DNA of 64,000 nt from UBA1381 sp964399965 (GCA_964399965.1 CAYNRX010000001.1:124001-188000), one strand, 5' to 3'; shown: positions 8,657 through 17,481, counted from the stretch's first letter. Notes: generated from the sequence alone by a model not told the origin. Translations and numbers: made by a program.

Positions 8657-8836
8657 ATGGCTGTACCTAAGCGGAAAGTATCGCGTTCAAGACGCGACAA
8701 GAGACGCGCGAATTGGAAATTGACAGCGCCAGGCATGGTGGAATGCCCCCAGTGCCATGAGTTTAAAATGCCTCACAAAGTTTGTAAATCCTGCGGATAT
8801 TACAACGGCAAGGAAGTTGTCAAGGTTGAGGACTAA
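8657..8836 (+). CDS. rpmF: 50S ribosomal protein L32
   Basis: 59 residues from ATG 8657 with AAAGGAGG upstream. It starts MAVPKRKVSRSRRDKRRANW, the invariant basic N-terminus of L32, and continues with two zinc-ribbon pairs, CPQC and CKSC. Keeping all four cysteines marks it as the zinc-binding (C+) form. Last gene of the rplJ-rplL-DUF177-rpmF run. Confidence 0.96.
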   Translation: MAVPKRKVSRSRRDKRRANWKLTAPGMVECPQCHEFKMPHKVCKSCGYYNGKEVVKVED

Positions 8837-8863
8837 GCTGTCAGCTTGATCAAAACGAAATAC

Positions 8864-8902
8864 AAAGGCCTGTCCTTTTTCATCGAAGGGACGGGCCTTT
8901 TT
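8864..8902 (+). terminator. Terminator after rpmF
   Basis: AAAGGCCTGTCC pairs with GGGACGGGCCTTT around a 12-nt loop and ends in a T run. Confidence 0.85.
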
Positions 8903-9079
8903 CATGGGCAAAGCACTTGATTTCGCTCCTAAAATGTGTTATTATCAGATAAACAGCGATTTGCAGCATAAATCCGGAGTAGTAGTCATAGGCCAAAATC
9001 TCTGCCGGGACTTCTCCGTCTATGCTCCGGATCATTCTCTCATCGCACCACAGCTTGAATTTTTACAGAGGTATACGAT

Positions 9080-10039
9080 ATGTTCATAGGAAACGTACAG
9101 ATAGATACGCCGGTATTCCTGGGGCCAATGGCCGGAGTGACGGATATGGTATTCCGCAGCCTTTGCCGGGGATACGGCTGCGGCTTCGTTTGCACGGAAA
9201 TGGTAAGTGCTAAGGCGCTGCATTACCACGACAAGAAAACCGCCTCCCTGATGGCGCTGTCACCCGCAGAACACCCTGCCGCAGTGCAGATATTCGGCTC
9301 GGAGCCGGAGATCATGGCGGAAGCCGTACAGTATGTGCAAGAAGCCGGGGCAGACGTATTGGATATAAACATGGGCTGCCCAATGCCGAAGATCGTCAAC
9401 AACGGCGACGGCAGCGCTCTGATGAAAGATCCTCCGCTGGCGGCAAAAATAGTGCAGGCAGTGAAAAAATCCGCCATCATACCGGTGACCGTGAAGATGC
9501 GTATCGGCTGGGAGGAGGATACAGCAGTCGAATTTGCCCGTTATATCGAAGACGCCGGGGCAGACGCCATAGCCGTCCACGGACGGACGCGCAGCATGTA
9601 TTACAGCGGCCAGGCCGACTGGGACGCCATACGGCGCGTCAAGGAAGCGGTAAGGATCCCCGTGATCGGCAACGGCGATATCACCTCGGCAGCCGATGCC
9701 CGGGAAATGCTTGCACGAACCGGCTGCGATGCGGTCATGGTCGGCCGGGCGGCCGAGGGAAATCCGTTTGTTTTCCGCGAGATCAGCGAGTATCTCAAAA
9801 GCGGCCTCCTCCCTTCTCCGCCTTCTCCGGAGGAACGGATATCGACCGCTCTGCGTCATGTGCGCCTTTTATGCGAATACAAAGGCGAATACCGCGGAGT
9901 ACGCGAGGGGCGCAAGCATACGGCGTGGTATATAAAAGGACTGCACGGCGCAGCCAAGGCTAAGGGAGAACTGTTTAAAACAGAGAATTTGCATGAAATG
10001 GAAGAGCTTCTAAACGCGCTTCTTCGACATTATCAATAA
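9080..10039 (+). CDS. dusB: tRNA-dihydrouridine synthase (DusB type)
   Basis: 319 residues. The FMN enzyme reduces uridines in the tRNA D-loop with NADPH. The N-terminus PVFLGPMAGVTD and the catalytic-cysteine motif NMGCPMPKIVNNGDGSALM (about residues 95-113) are diagnostic. The barrel continues with VKMRIGW, AVHGRTR, PVIGNGDI and MVGRAAEGNPFVF; a C-terminal helical domain follows. The start is ATG 9080 with a weak AGAGG site. No clear promoter is seen in the 180-nt gap after the rpmF terminator. Confidence 0.93.
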   Translation: MFIGNVQIDTPVFLGPMAGVTDMVFRSLCRGYGCGFVCTEMVSAKALHYHDKKTASLMALSPAEHPAAVQIFGSEPEIMAEAVQYVQEAGADVLDINMGCPMPKIVNNGDGSALMKDPPLAAKIVQAVKKSAIIPVTVKMRIGWEEDTAVEFARYIEDAGADAIAVHGRTRSMYYSGQADWDAIRRVKEAVRIPVIGNGDITSAADAREMLARTGCDAVMVGRAAEGNPFVFREISEYLKSGLLPSPPSPEERISTALRHVRLLCEYKGEYRGVREGRKHTAWYIKGLHGAAKAKGELFKTENLHEMEELLNALLRHYQ

Positions 10040-10063
10040 ATATATTTTTTTCGTGGAAATCTC

Positions 10064-10092
10064 TTGAAAAAAATAAAGAAATCTGTTATAAT
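10064..10092 (+). promoter_or_regulatory. guaB promoter
   Basis: TTGAAA (10064-10069), a 17-nt spacer and TATAAT (10087-10092), about 50 nt before guaB. Confidence 0.8.
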
Positions 10093-10142
10093 TGAATGAA
10101 TAGAAACAGGAAACGATGTTGTAATTGAAAGGAGCACGGGAT

Positions 10143-11609
10143 ATGGTTGATAAGTTTTCAAAACAGGGCTTGACCTTTGATGATGTTTTGCTTATACCGC
10201 AGGAATCGGAGGTAACACCGAACGAGGTGGATCTTACAACTCGGCTGACAAACACCATCAAGCTGAACGTTCCCCTGATGAGTTCTGCGATGGACACCGT
10301 TACCGAATCGGCAATGGCAATAGCTATGGCCAGAGAAGGCGGCATAGGTATAATCCATAAAAACATGACTATCGAGGAACAGGCTGCTGAGGTCGATAAG
10401 GTAAAGCGGTCGGAAAACGGCGTTATTGCCAACCCCTTCAGCCTGACAAAAGAGCATACCCTCAAGGACGCCGATGATCTTATGGGACGTTACCGTATCT
10501 CCGGCGTTCCTATCTGCGATGAAAATAACAAACTGGTCGGCATAATAACCAACAGGGATCTTCGCTTTGAAACGAATTTCAACAAAAAGATCGAAGAAGC
10601 AATGACCAGCAGGAACCTGATAACAGCTCCCGAAGGGACGACCCTTGAGGAAGCGCAGAGGATCCTGTCAAAGCATAAGATAGAAAAACTGCCAATAGTA
10701 GATAAGGGCGGATACCTAAAAGGCCTTATAACCATCAAGGATATTGAAAAAGCCGTACAGTACCCCAATTCAGCGCGTGATTCCAAGGAGAGACTCTTGG
10801 CCGGTGCTGCTATCGGCGTTACTACGGACGCCTTGGAAAGAGTGCAGGCCGTATATGATGCAGGCGTTGATGTTGTCGTTCTCGATTCGGCACACGGTCA
10901 TTCCAAAAACATCATAAACAAAGTGCGGGAAATAAAGGACGCTTTCCCCAACCTTCCGGTGATAGTGGGAAATATCGCCACAGGCGAGGCCGCCGAGGCT
11001 CTGATAAAAGCGGGCGCAGACTGCCTTAAGGTCGGGATCGGCCCCGGCTCTATCTGTACAACGCGTGTCGTTGCCGGCATCGGTATGCCGCAGATAACAG
11101 CGATATATGATGTTAAGCAGGTTGCGATGAAATACGATATCCCCATAATCGGCGATGGCGGCATCAAGTATTCCGGAGATATCGTAAAGGCTATCGCCGC
11201 CGGTGCGGACGTTGTCATGATAGGCAGCATGTTTGCCGGCTGCGATGAAGCCCCCGGCGAATTTGAAATATTCCAGGGCAGACGCTTTAAAGTTTACAGA
11301 GGCATGGGATCATTGGCAGCAATGGAAAAGGGCAGCAAAGACCGCTATTTCCAGACCGGCTCCAAAAAGCTTGTTCCCGAGGGCGTTGAGGGACGAGTTC
11401 CCTACAAGGGTCCGCTGTCAGATACCGTATTCCAGATACTCGGCGGTCTTCGTGCCGGTATGGGCTACTGCGGTGCACGCACGATACACGATCTTATCAC
11501 CAATAGCCGTTTCGTGCAGATAACAGGCGCCGGTCTAAAGGAAAGCCATCCTCACGATATCTATATAACAAAGGAAGCTCCCAATTACAGCTACAATAAC
11601 CAGGGATAA
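10143..11609 (+). CDS. guaB: Inosine-5'-monophosphate dehydrogenase
   Basis: 488 residues from ATG 10143 with GAAAGGAG upstream; an in-frame TTG 6 codons earlier overlaps that site. It oxidises IMP to XMP with NAD, the committed step to GMP. The TIM barrel is interrupted by a CBS pair at about residues 95-205. The catalytic-loop motif GIGPGSICTTRVV holds the active-site Cys. GGIKYSGDIVKAIAAGAD, the phosphate-binding GSMFAGC and the flap (ending YKGPLSDTVFQILGGLRAGMGYCG) are present. It has its own promoter and terminator. Confidence 0.97.
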   Translation: MVDKFSKQGLTFDDVLLIPQESEVTPNEVDLTTRLTNTIKLNVPLMSSAMDTVTESAMAIAMAREGGIGIIHKNMTIEEQAAEVDKVKRSENGVIANPFSLTKEHTLKDADDLMGRYRISGVPICDENNKLVGIITNRDLRFETNFNKKIEEAMTSRNLITAPEGTTLEEAQRILSKHKIEKLPIVDKGGYLKGLITIKDIEKAVQYPNSARDSKERLLAGAAIGVTTDALERVQAVYDAGVDVVVLDSAHGHSKNIINKVREIKDAFPNLPVIVGNIATGEAAEALIKAGADCLKVGIGPGSICTTRVVAGIGMPQITAIYDVKQVAMKYDIPIIGDGGIKYSGDIVKAIAAGADVVMIGSMFAGCDEAPGEFEIFQGRRFKVYRGMGSLAAMEKGSKDRYFQTGSKKLVPEGVEGRVPYKGPLSDTVFQILGGLRAGMGYCGARTIHDLITNSRFVQITGAGLKESHPHDIYITKEAPNYSYNNQG

Positions 11610-11612
11610 TAT

Positions 11613-11640
11613 TTCCGGGGCGAATCGCCCCGGATTTTTT
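11613..11640 (+). terminator. guaB terminator
   Basis: CCGGGGCG-AAT-CGCCCCGG followed by ATTTTTT; a strong short stem directly after the guaB stop. Confidence 0.93.
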
Positions 11641-11669
11641 CATGCTGTCGCTGTATTTGTTAAGAACTT

Positions 11670-11868
11670 AATAACTTTGTAACAATTGGACGAAATAATT
11701 ATATTAACAGGTGATATCACAAAACTTCGTTAAGAAAAAGACAAAGCCAAGACATACAAGCCAAAATGAGATAAAAAAACAGATATTTTATGCAAAAAAA
11801 ACAGGTATTTACAAAAAACTTGCCGTTTTTGGTCAAAAAAGTTCTTACGAAGTTGTTACAAAGTTATT
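11670..11868. repeat. 16-bp inverted repeat, arms 11670-11685 and 11853-11868
   Basis: AATAACTTTGTAACAA is repeated exactly in inverted orientation 167 nt later, next to looser copies of an ACGAAGTT motif. It flanks the A-rich region upstream of the NlpC/P60 promoter. It could be a protein-binding pair or the remains of a small element. Confidence 0.6.
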
Positions 11869-11920
11869 TCGAAGTTATAACGAATATTTTAAAAAATGTA
11901 AAGAAATTTAAAAAAAAGCA

Positions 11921-11949
11921 TTGACAAATCGTCCCGTTCGTGTTACAAT
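11921..11949 (+). promoter_or_regulatory. Promoter of the NlpC/P60 gene
   Basis: TTGACA (11921-11926), 17 nt, TACAAT (11944-11949), leaving a leader of about 60 nt. Confidence 0.82.
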
Positions 11950-12013
11950 ATAGACGTTGCATCACTAGGGAAGAAAAAACTACTAAGACAGCAATGAAAG
12001 GTGAGATAAATCT

Positions 12014-13354
12014 TTGAGCAAGAAAAGTAAAATAGCTATATCCGCGTTGTTAGCCGCAGTATCTCTTACCCAGACATGTGCATTTGCATCCGAATTGAGC
12101 GATTGGGCAGTAAGCGATTATCAGATGGCAAACGAAGCCGGGCTGGTATCGTATTCTGTTGTGGCTAATAATATGAGTGCAGGGATAACCCGCGAGCAGT
12201 TTTGCGAGCTGGCTGTAAACCTGTACCGCAGTTTGACGGAAGAAACATTACTGGAACCGCAAGTATCGGTTTTTGAGGATACGGATAATATGGCGGTATC
12301 CCAGGCGTATTTATACGGAATAGTTTCAGGAACATCGGCAACAACATTCGAGCCGAAGAAGCAGGTTACACGTCAGGAAATGGCGAAGATGCTTGTGAGC
12401 ACCTTAAACGCCGCTGAGGTCAGCTTTGCAATGGCTCCCAACGATGATTACAGCGTGATCAGCCAGTTTGAAGACGCGGCTGATACGAGCAGCTGGGCCG
12501 TAGGATCGATCTCCACGATGCTCAACTACGATTTTATGAACGGCGTTACAGAGGACAGACTCGATCCTCTCGGTTATGCAACAAGAGAACAGGCTATCGC
12601 CAGTGTGAACCGTTCATACAATCAATTCAAGCAGGCAGACGTTTCCCTGGCGCTCCCTCAGATAACATCTATCGCCAACGGCGATGAGAGAGATCTTGAG
12701 GATCTGGCAGTATCATGGACGCCGGTAGACGGAGTACATAGCTACACAGTTATCTTAAAGGACGGCGAGGGTGCTTTCATCACATCTAAGACCGTAAATG
12801 ATGCTACAAGCGTTGTTATACCGCAGTCTGAGCTGAGCACGGACAGCGATTATGTTGTTATCGTAGGCGGTGTTTTATCAAACGGGGTAGAGGTTTACAG
12901 CCTGCCTGTTGATTTTTCTATAAAGAGCGCAGAGCCGGTTGTTTCAGCCACTGTTGGCTCAAGGGTGGAAAACGCAAACAGCGAGATGGCAAAGGCTGTT
13001 ATCGCAGAAGCAGAGAAATATCTCGGCGTTATGTACCGCTACGGCGGCACGAGCCCGGAGACCGGGTTTGACTGTTCCGGTTTCTGTCAGTATGTATTTG
13101 ACAAGGTTGGCATATCGCTCAGCAGAGTATCGAGAGATCAGTATGCGAACGATGGTGTGAAAGTATCTAAGAGCGAGCTTCAGCCCGGCGACCTGGTATT
13201 CTTCGGTTCAGGCGGCAGCGTAAGCCACGTTGGCATCTACATGGGCAACGGCGAGATGATACATTCACCGAGCACAGGCAAGCCTGTACAGTATACAAGC
13301 ATTAATTCTGATTATTACACATCAAGATATATAGGCGCAAAAAGAGTTCTGTAA
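12014..13354 (+). CDS. Secreted cell-wall hydrolase: SLH repeats + FN3-like domain + NlpC/P60 peptidase
   Basis: 446 residues from TTG 12014, with AAAGGTGAG 7 nt upstream. A signal peptide (about 1-26, ending CAFAS) is followed by three SLH-like repeats at about 28-200 (FEPKKQVTRQEMAKML and LDPLGYATREQAIASVN are the clearest), which bind the cell wall. A beta-rich, FN3-like linker covers about 210-305, and the NlpC/P60 domain about 322-446. The catalytic residues are Cys354 (GFDCSGFCQYV), His405 (VSHVGIYMG) and probably His417. Such enzymes cut D-Glu to diamino-acid bonds in peptidoglycan, often in cell separation. Monocistronic. Confidence 0.9.
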   Translation: MSKKSKIAISALLAAVSLTQTCAFASELSDWAVSDYQMANEAGLVSYSVVANNMSAGITREQFCELAVNLYRSLTEETLLEPQVSVFEDTDNMAVSQAYLYGIVSGTSATTFEPKKQVTRQEMAKMLVSTLNAAEVSFAMAPNDDYSVISQFEDAADTSSWAVGSISTMLNYDFMNGVTEDRLDPLGYATREQAIASVNRSYNQFKQADVSLALPQITSIANGDERDLEDLAVSWTPVDGVHSYTVILKDGEGAFITSKTVNDATSVVIPQSELSTDSDYVVIVGGVLSNGVEVYSLPVDFSIKSAEPVVSATVGSRVENANSEMAKAVIAEAEKYLGVMYRYGGTSPETGFDCSGFCQYVFDKVGISLSRVSRDQYANDGVKVSKSELQPGDLVFFGSGGSVSHVGIYMGNGEMIHSPSTGKPVQYTSINSDYYTSRYIGAKRVL

Positions 13355-13360
13355 TGTAAT

Positions 13361-13440
13361 GGGGCTGTCGCTTTTAACGCAGATTATTTCACGGCTGTGA
13401 AAAACCTTGAAACGATCTGCGCTAAAATTGACCAGCCCCC
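13361..13440. repeat. MITE-like palindromic repeat, copy A
   Basis: Imperfect terminal inverted repeats GGGGCTGTCGCTTTTAACGC... and ...GCGCTAAAATTGACCAGCCCC enclose a small hairpin (TTTCACggctGTGAAA). The right arm, CCTTGA(A/T)ACGATCTGCGCTAAAA, is shared with copy B at 28841-28993. It lies between convergent genes and may also act as a terminator. Confidence 0.7.
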
Positions 13441-13510
13441 TTGCTTTTAATACGACATCTTCTTATTTTTTAATCAACGCTTATTTAAGCAACAAAAAAT
13501 CGGCAAAAAA

Positions 13511-13557
13511 ATACCGCCGGTGCACTGACCTCAACGTCTTAAGTGCACCGGCGGTAT
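13511..13557. terminator. Bidirectional palindromic terminator (ATACCGCC-family repeat R2)
   Basis: A perfect 16-bp inverted repeat (ATACCGCCGGTGCACT, 13511-13526 and 13542-13557) with a 15-nt loop and A/T-rich flanks. It ends the proS operon from the right and could stop read-through from the left. Confidence 0.82.
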
Positions 13558-13565
13558 ATTTATAT

Positions 13566-15281
13566 TCACAGCTTAACGCCGTTTTCTTTAAGATAAGCAA
13601 CCGTCATCTCGACTGCTTCGTCCATTGATACCTCGGAGGCAGTGTCACTGTCTCGCAGCTTAAATTCCACCAGCTTGTCCGCCGAACGCTTTCCGGCTAC
13701 TATCCTTACCGGTATGCCGATAAGGTCAGCATCCTTGAACTTAACGCCGGCACGTTCCGCCCGGTCGTCAAGTAATACCTCTACGCCCTTTGCCTTCAGC
13801 CGCTCATGCAGCTCCTCGGCACAAGCCCTCTGCTCATCGTTCTTGTTATTAACCGGTATCACCGATGCGTGGTAGGGGGCGATCGCCGCCGGCCAGATTA
13901 TACCGTTTTCATCATGCTTTTGCTCAATAGCCGCCGCCAGACATCTGGTGACGCCGATACCGTAGCACCCCATTATAACAGTGCCGTATTCCCCGTTCTC
14001 GCCCAGGTATTTGAGCCCCAGGGCATCAGAATATTTCGTTCCCAGCTTAAAGATATGTCCTACCTCTATTCCCTGCGCCGTCTTTACAGGACGGCCGCAT
14101 CTGGGACACTTGTCTCCGGCCTCTATCGTACGGATATCAGCTACAGCTGCGGGAGTAAAGTCCTTATTTATATTGACGTTTTGATAGTGGTGATCGGTCT
14201 CATTTGCACCAACGATGAAATTCTTCATCTCGGCCACCTCTTTGTCTGCATAGACCGGTATTTCAAGCCCTATAGGCCCGGCAAATCCAACCTCGGCATG
14301 GGTAAGCTCTCTTACGACATGCGGCTCTGCCAGCTCCAGATCATCCGTGCAGCCAACAAGATTTTTCAGCTTGACTTCATTCACCTCACGGTCTCCGCGC
14401 ACCATGGCGGCAATATATTTGTCATCCGCCTTATAGATTATCGTCTTGGCAAAGTTATACGGCTCTGCTCCCATGAAGCTCACCAGCTCCTCGATAGTAT
14501 GGGCATTGGGGGTATATATCTTCTCTGCATCAAGATCGCCCTCTTTACTTTCTTTCGGCTGGGGAATGCACTCGGCTTTTTCATAATTTGCCGCATAACC
14601 GCAGTCATCACAGTAGGCGATGCCGTCCTCGCCGACCGGAGATTTTACCATAAACTCCTGGCTGCCTGAGCCGCCCATAGCGCCCGAATCAGCGTCTACT
14701 ATTGTGAAGTCCAGACCCAGCCGGGTAAAAATACGACAGTAGGCGTCATACATCTTCTTATAGGACTCGTCAAGTCCTTCCTCGCTTATATCAAAGCTGT
14801 AAGCGTCCTTCATCACAAATTCACGGCTGCGGATTATACCAAAACGCGGACGCGCCTCGTCACGGTATTTATGCTGTATCTGATACAGCGTCAGCGGATA
14901 TTCCTTATAGGAACGCACCTCATTGATCGCCGTCTGCGTGAACAGCTCCTCATGCGTGGGGCCAAGGCAATAATCACGCTCATACCGGTCTTTCAAGCGG
15001 AACATGCTCTCCCCGAACACCTCCCAGCGTCCCGAGGCCTGATAGGCTTCAGCCGGCAGCAGAGCAGGCATCAAAAGCTCCTGCGCCCCTGCCCTGTCCA
15101 TTTCCTCACGCACTATCTCCTCCACTTTTTTGAGCGTTCTCAGCCCCAAAGGCAGATAGGAATATATCCCTGCCGCAAAACGGCGTATCATGCCTGCCCG
15201 CAGCATCAGCTGGTGAGACGATATCTCAGCTTCGGCAGGTACCTCCCTTAAAGTTGGCAGCAGCAGTTTTGACATTCTCAT
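13566..15281 (-). CDS. proS: Prolyl-tRNA synthetase (bacterial type, with editing domain)
   Basis: 571 residues, the usual length for the ProS form with an insertion (INS) editing domain. Motif 2 (YRDEARPRFGIIRSREFVMKDAYSF), the INS domain at about 220-385 and motif 3 (GCYGIGVTR) are present, followed by an anticodon-binding domain ending in YLKENGVKL. It charges tRNA-Pro and clears Ala-tRNA-Pro. Two ATGs (15281 and 15275) are possible after the AAAGGA site. It lies 22 nt behind argB, so it is probably cotranscribed with argCB. No T-box fits in that gap. Confidence 0.96.
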   Translation of the reverse strand: MRMSKLLLPTLREVPAEAEISSHQLMLRAGMIRRFAAGIYSYLPLGLRTLKKVEEIVREEMDRAGAQELLMPALLPAEAYQASGRWEVFGESMFRLKDRYERDYCLGPTHEELFTQTAINEVRSYKEYPLTLYQIQHKYRDEARPRFGIIRSREFVMKDAYSFDISEEGLDESYKKMYDAYCRIFTRLGLDFTIVDADSGAMGGSGSQEFMVKSPVGEDGIAYCDDCGYAANYEKAECIPQPKESKEGDLDAEKIYTPNAHTIEELVSFMGAEPYNFAKTIIYKADDKYIAAMVRGDREVNEVKLKNLVGCTDDLELAEPHVVRELTHAEVGFAGPIGLEIPVYADKEVAEMKNFIVGANETDHHYQNVNINKDFTPAAVADIRTIEAGDKCPRCGRPVKTAQGIEVGHIFKLGTKYSDALGLKYLGENGEYGTVIMGCYGIGVTRCLAAAIEQKHDENGIIWPAAIAPYHASVIPVNNKNDEQRACAEELHERLKAKGVEVLLDDRAERAGVKFKDADLIGIPVRIVAGKRSADKLVEFKLRDSDTASEVSMDEAVEMTVAYLKENGVKL

Positions 15282-15303
15282 TTTAAATTATCCATCCTTT
15301 CTC

Positions 15304-16176
15304 TTAATAGTGTTCACTCTTTATAAGCGTTCCTATACCGCTCTTCGTGAATATTTCCAGAAGCAAGCAATGAGGTATGCGCCCGTCGATTATATGCACG
15401 CCCCTTACGCCTGAATTTATCGCGTCAAGACAGCCTGTGACCTTCGGTATCATTCCTCCGCTTATCACTCCATCCTCGATCATCTTGTGTATATCATACT
15501 CGTCAGCCTCAAATACGATGTTGCCTTCTGCATCTTTTACCCCTTCAACGTCGGTCAGAAGTATCAGCTTTTCCGCATTTACCGCCGATGCTATCGCCGC
15601 GGCTACCGTGTCGGCATTTATGTTGTAGCTATTACCGTCTTCATCGGTGCCTATAGGCGCAACCACCGGTATATACTGATCATTGGTGAGAAGATTGAGC
15701 ACACACGGCTTTATACGCACAATATCGCCAACGTATCCCAGCTCTACCTCTTCACCGTTCACCATTGTGTGGCTCTTTTCGCAAATTATAAAGCTGCCGT
15801 CAATACCGGAGATACCGACAGCCCGTCCGCCCTTTGTGTTCAGAAGCGACACGATCTCCTTATTCGTCTTGCCGATAAGCACCTGCTGCGCCGTCTCCAT
15901 TGTTATCTCATCAGTATAGCGGAGACCGTTTATAAAACGGCTTTTCACACCCTTGTCCGCAAGCGCCTTGGAGATATCCGGCCCGCCGCCATGAACGATG
16001 ATCGGGTTAAGACCGATGAATTTCAACAGCGTTATATCCTCCATAACAGAGTTTTTCAACTCGTCATTAACCATAGCGTTGCCGCCGTATTTGATAACTA
16101 CGGTCGCTCCGGCAAATTTTCTTATATACGGCAGCGCTTCTATAAGAATGCCCGCTTTTTTTATCAATTCCTGCAT
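15304..16176 (-). CDS. argB: N-acetylglutamate kinase
   Basis: 290 residues. It phosphorylates N-acetyl-L-glutamate, the second step of ornithine/arginine synthesis. The amino-acid kinase fold shows VVIKYGGNAM at the N-terminus, IVHGGGPDIS, the N-acetylglutamate-binding region RFINGLRYT, and NADTVAAAIA near 190. GGACGGAG lies upstream of the ATG. argC starts the operon 24 nt before it and proS follows. argJ, commonly between argC and argB, is not here. Confidence 0.96.
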   Translation of the reverse strand: MQELIKKAGILIEALPYIRKFAGATVVIKYGGNAMVNDELKNSVMEDITLLKFIGLNPIIVHGGGPDISKALADKGVKSRFINGLRYTDEITMETAQQVLIGKTNKEIVSLLNTKGGRAVGISGIDGSFIICEKSHTMVNGEEVELGYVGDIVRIKPCVLNLLTNDQYIPVVAPIGTDEDGNSYNINADTVAAAIASAVNAEKLILLTDVEGVKDAEGNIVFEADEYDIHKMIEDGVISGGMIPKVTGCLDAINSGVRGVHIIDGRIPHCLLLEIFTKSGIGTLIKSEHY

Positions 16177-16200
16177 AATTTCTCCGTCCTTTTTATTTAA

Positions 16201-17238
16201 TTAAAGATAAAAGCCTGCGTTTTTGAGCCCCGTCTTTTCATCAAATCCGAACATGAGGTTCATGTTCTGCACAGCTTGTCCGGCAGCGCCTTTTACGATA
16301 TTGTCCACAGCCGACACTATAACCGCCCGGCCAAGTCTCTCGTCAACGACCGCGCCGATATCGACAAAGTTTGAGCCGGCCACGTTCTTCGTCTCCGGCA
16401 GCACGCCCTCATCCATAACGCGTACGAAAAATTCATCCTTGTAAAATTCGCGGTAAATATCCAGCACCTCTGATGTCGACAGCTGCTTTTTCAGGTTTAT
16501 GTATATTGTCGATAATATCCCTCTCTTTACCGGTATAAGATGCGGTGTGAACGATACCAGCGTCCTCTTCCCCGCCGCCTTTGAAAGCTCCTGCTCTATC
16601 TCCGAGGTATGGCGGTGCTTGGCAATCTTGTATGCTTTCATATTTTCCGTGCATTCACAAAAGTGCACCTGCTGCGTAAGGCCGCGCCCCGCTCCGGTCA
16701 CTCCGGATTTGGCGTCTATTATGATATTCTCATTACTGCCCGCCCCGCTTGCCAGAAGCGGATATGCACCCAGTATAGAGCAAGTCGTATAGCAGCCGGG
16801 ATTGCCTACCAAACGCGCCGTGCGCACCTTGTCGCGGTACAGCTCGCACAACCCGTAGACTGATTCCGCCAGCAGCTCCGGAGAGGAATGCTCCTGCCCG
16901 TACCACTCGGCATATACCGCCGGGTCATCATAACGGAAATCGCCGCTTAGGTCTATCACTTTCAGCCCCCGCTCTATCAACGCCGGTATGACTTCCTTCG
17001 ATGCTCCATGTGGAAGCGCCGTGAACGCCACATCACATTCCGCCGCCTTGTCAAGATCGGTCTCCTCGCATTCCTTTTCCAGAATATGGCGGAAATTCCC
17101 GTATATATCACTTATCTTCTGTCCGGAAAACGAGCGGGATCCGAGAACCTCCACCGAAACCTCTGGATGGTTCGTAAGAAGCCTCACCAGCTCGACCCCT
17201 GCATACCCGGTCGCACCAAGAATGGCAGCCTTTATCAT
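16201..17238 (-). CDS. argC: N-acetyl-gamma-glutamyl-phosphate reductase
   Basis: 345 residues from ATG 17238, which is 11 nt from AGGAAAGG and begins MIKAAILGATGYAG; ATGs at 17247 and 17244 are closer to the site than usual. It reduces N-acetylglutamyl phosphate with NADPH. The Rossmann motif GATGYAGVELVRLL, the active-site Cys in VGNPGCYTT, and TPHLIPVKRGI with its catalytic His are present. First gene of argC-argB-proS. Confidence 0.95.
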   Translation of the reverse strand: MIKAAILGATGYAGVELVRLLTNHPEVSVEVLGSRSFSGQKISDIYGNFRHILEKECEETDLDKAAECDVAFTALPHGASKEVIPALIERGLKVIDLSGDFRYDDPAVYAEWYGQEHSSPELLAESVYGLCELYRDKVRTARLVGNPGCYTTCSILGAYPLLASGAGSNENIIIDAKSGVTGAGRGLTQQVHFCECTENMKAYKIAKHRHTSEIEQELSKAAGKRTLVSFTPHLIPVKRGILSTIYINLKKQLSTSEVLDIYREFYKDEFFVRVMDEGVLPETKNVAGSNFVDIGAVVDERLGRAVIVSAVDNIVKGAAGQAVQNMNLMFGFDEKTGLKNAGFYL

Positions 17239-17296
17239 TAACATCATATCCTTTCCTACAAGACGCGCAGGACGCATCTAAATTCATCTTCTTTTC

Positions 17297-17325
17297 ATTA
17301 TATTACAAAAGACGCCGTTTGTAAA
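17297..17325 (-). promoter_or_regulatory. argC operon promoter
   Basis: On the minus strand TTTACA (17320-17325), a 17-nt spacer and TATAAT (17297-17302), about 55 nt upstream of argC. Confidence 0.8.
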
Positions 17326-17327
17326 GT

Positions 17328-17339
17328 GTGAATTTTCAC
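17328..17339. promoter_or_regulatory. Possible ArgR-type half-palindrome
   Basis: GTGAA-TT-TTCAC directly upstream of the argC -35 box resembles the TGAAT...ATTCA core of arginine boxes. It is short, so this is only a candidate. Confidence 0.3.
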
Positions 17340-17403
17340 GAAAAAAGCGATCCCTATCACCCCGGCAAACACATCTCCATATAAAAAATTTAGAATTTAT
17401 TTA

Positions 17404-17432
17404 TTGCTTTTCTCCATACGGTGTGATATACT
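17404..17432 (+). promoter_or_regulatory. Promoter of the C39-like peptidase gene
   Basis: TTGCTT (17404-17409), 17 nt, TATACT (17427-17432), 49 nt before the ATG. Confidence 0.6.
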
Positions 17433-17481
17433 GAAAATACTTGCAGAAAAAACACGAATAAACAGCGGAAAGGCGGAAAAT

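Larger units (their letters stand above)
11610..12013. other. AT-rich gap before the NlpC/P60 gene
   Basis: A 404-nt gap with the guaB terminator, a very A-rich stretch (11700-11920), a 16-bp inverted repeat (11670-11685 and 11853-11868) and a perfect-spacing promoter at 11921-11949. A 66-codon GTG frame at 11711-11911 has Lys/Asn-rich low-complexity content and no ribosome binding site, so I do not call it a gene. Confidence 0.7.

Noticed and set aside
8904..9089. 61-codon open frame before dusB
   Set aside because: No ribosome binding site, starts inside the rpmF terminator region and runs into the dusB start; composition not protein-like.
11655..11700. WalR (YycF) box TGTWAH-N5-TGTWAH before the NlpC/P60 gene
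   Set aside because: TGTTAA and TGTAAC are present but about 20 nt apart, not 11, so the dyad does not fit.
11711..11911. 66-codon Lys/Asn-rich open frame with GTG start
   Set aside because: Lies in very A-rich DNA, has no ribosome binding site and no recognisable domain; low complexity explains the open frame.
15282..15303. T-box riboswitch before proS
   Set aside because: The argB-proS gap is only 22 nt, too short.
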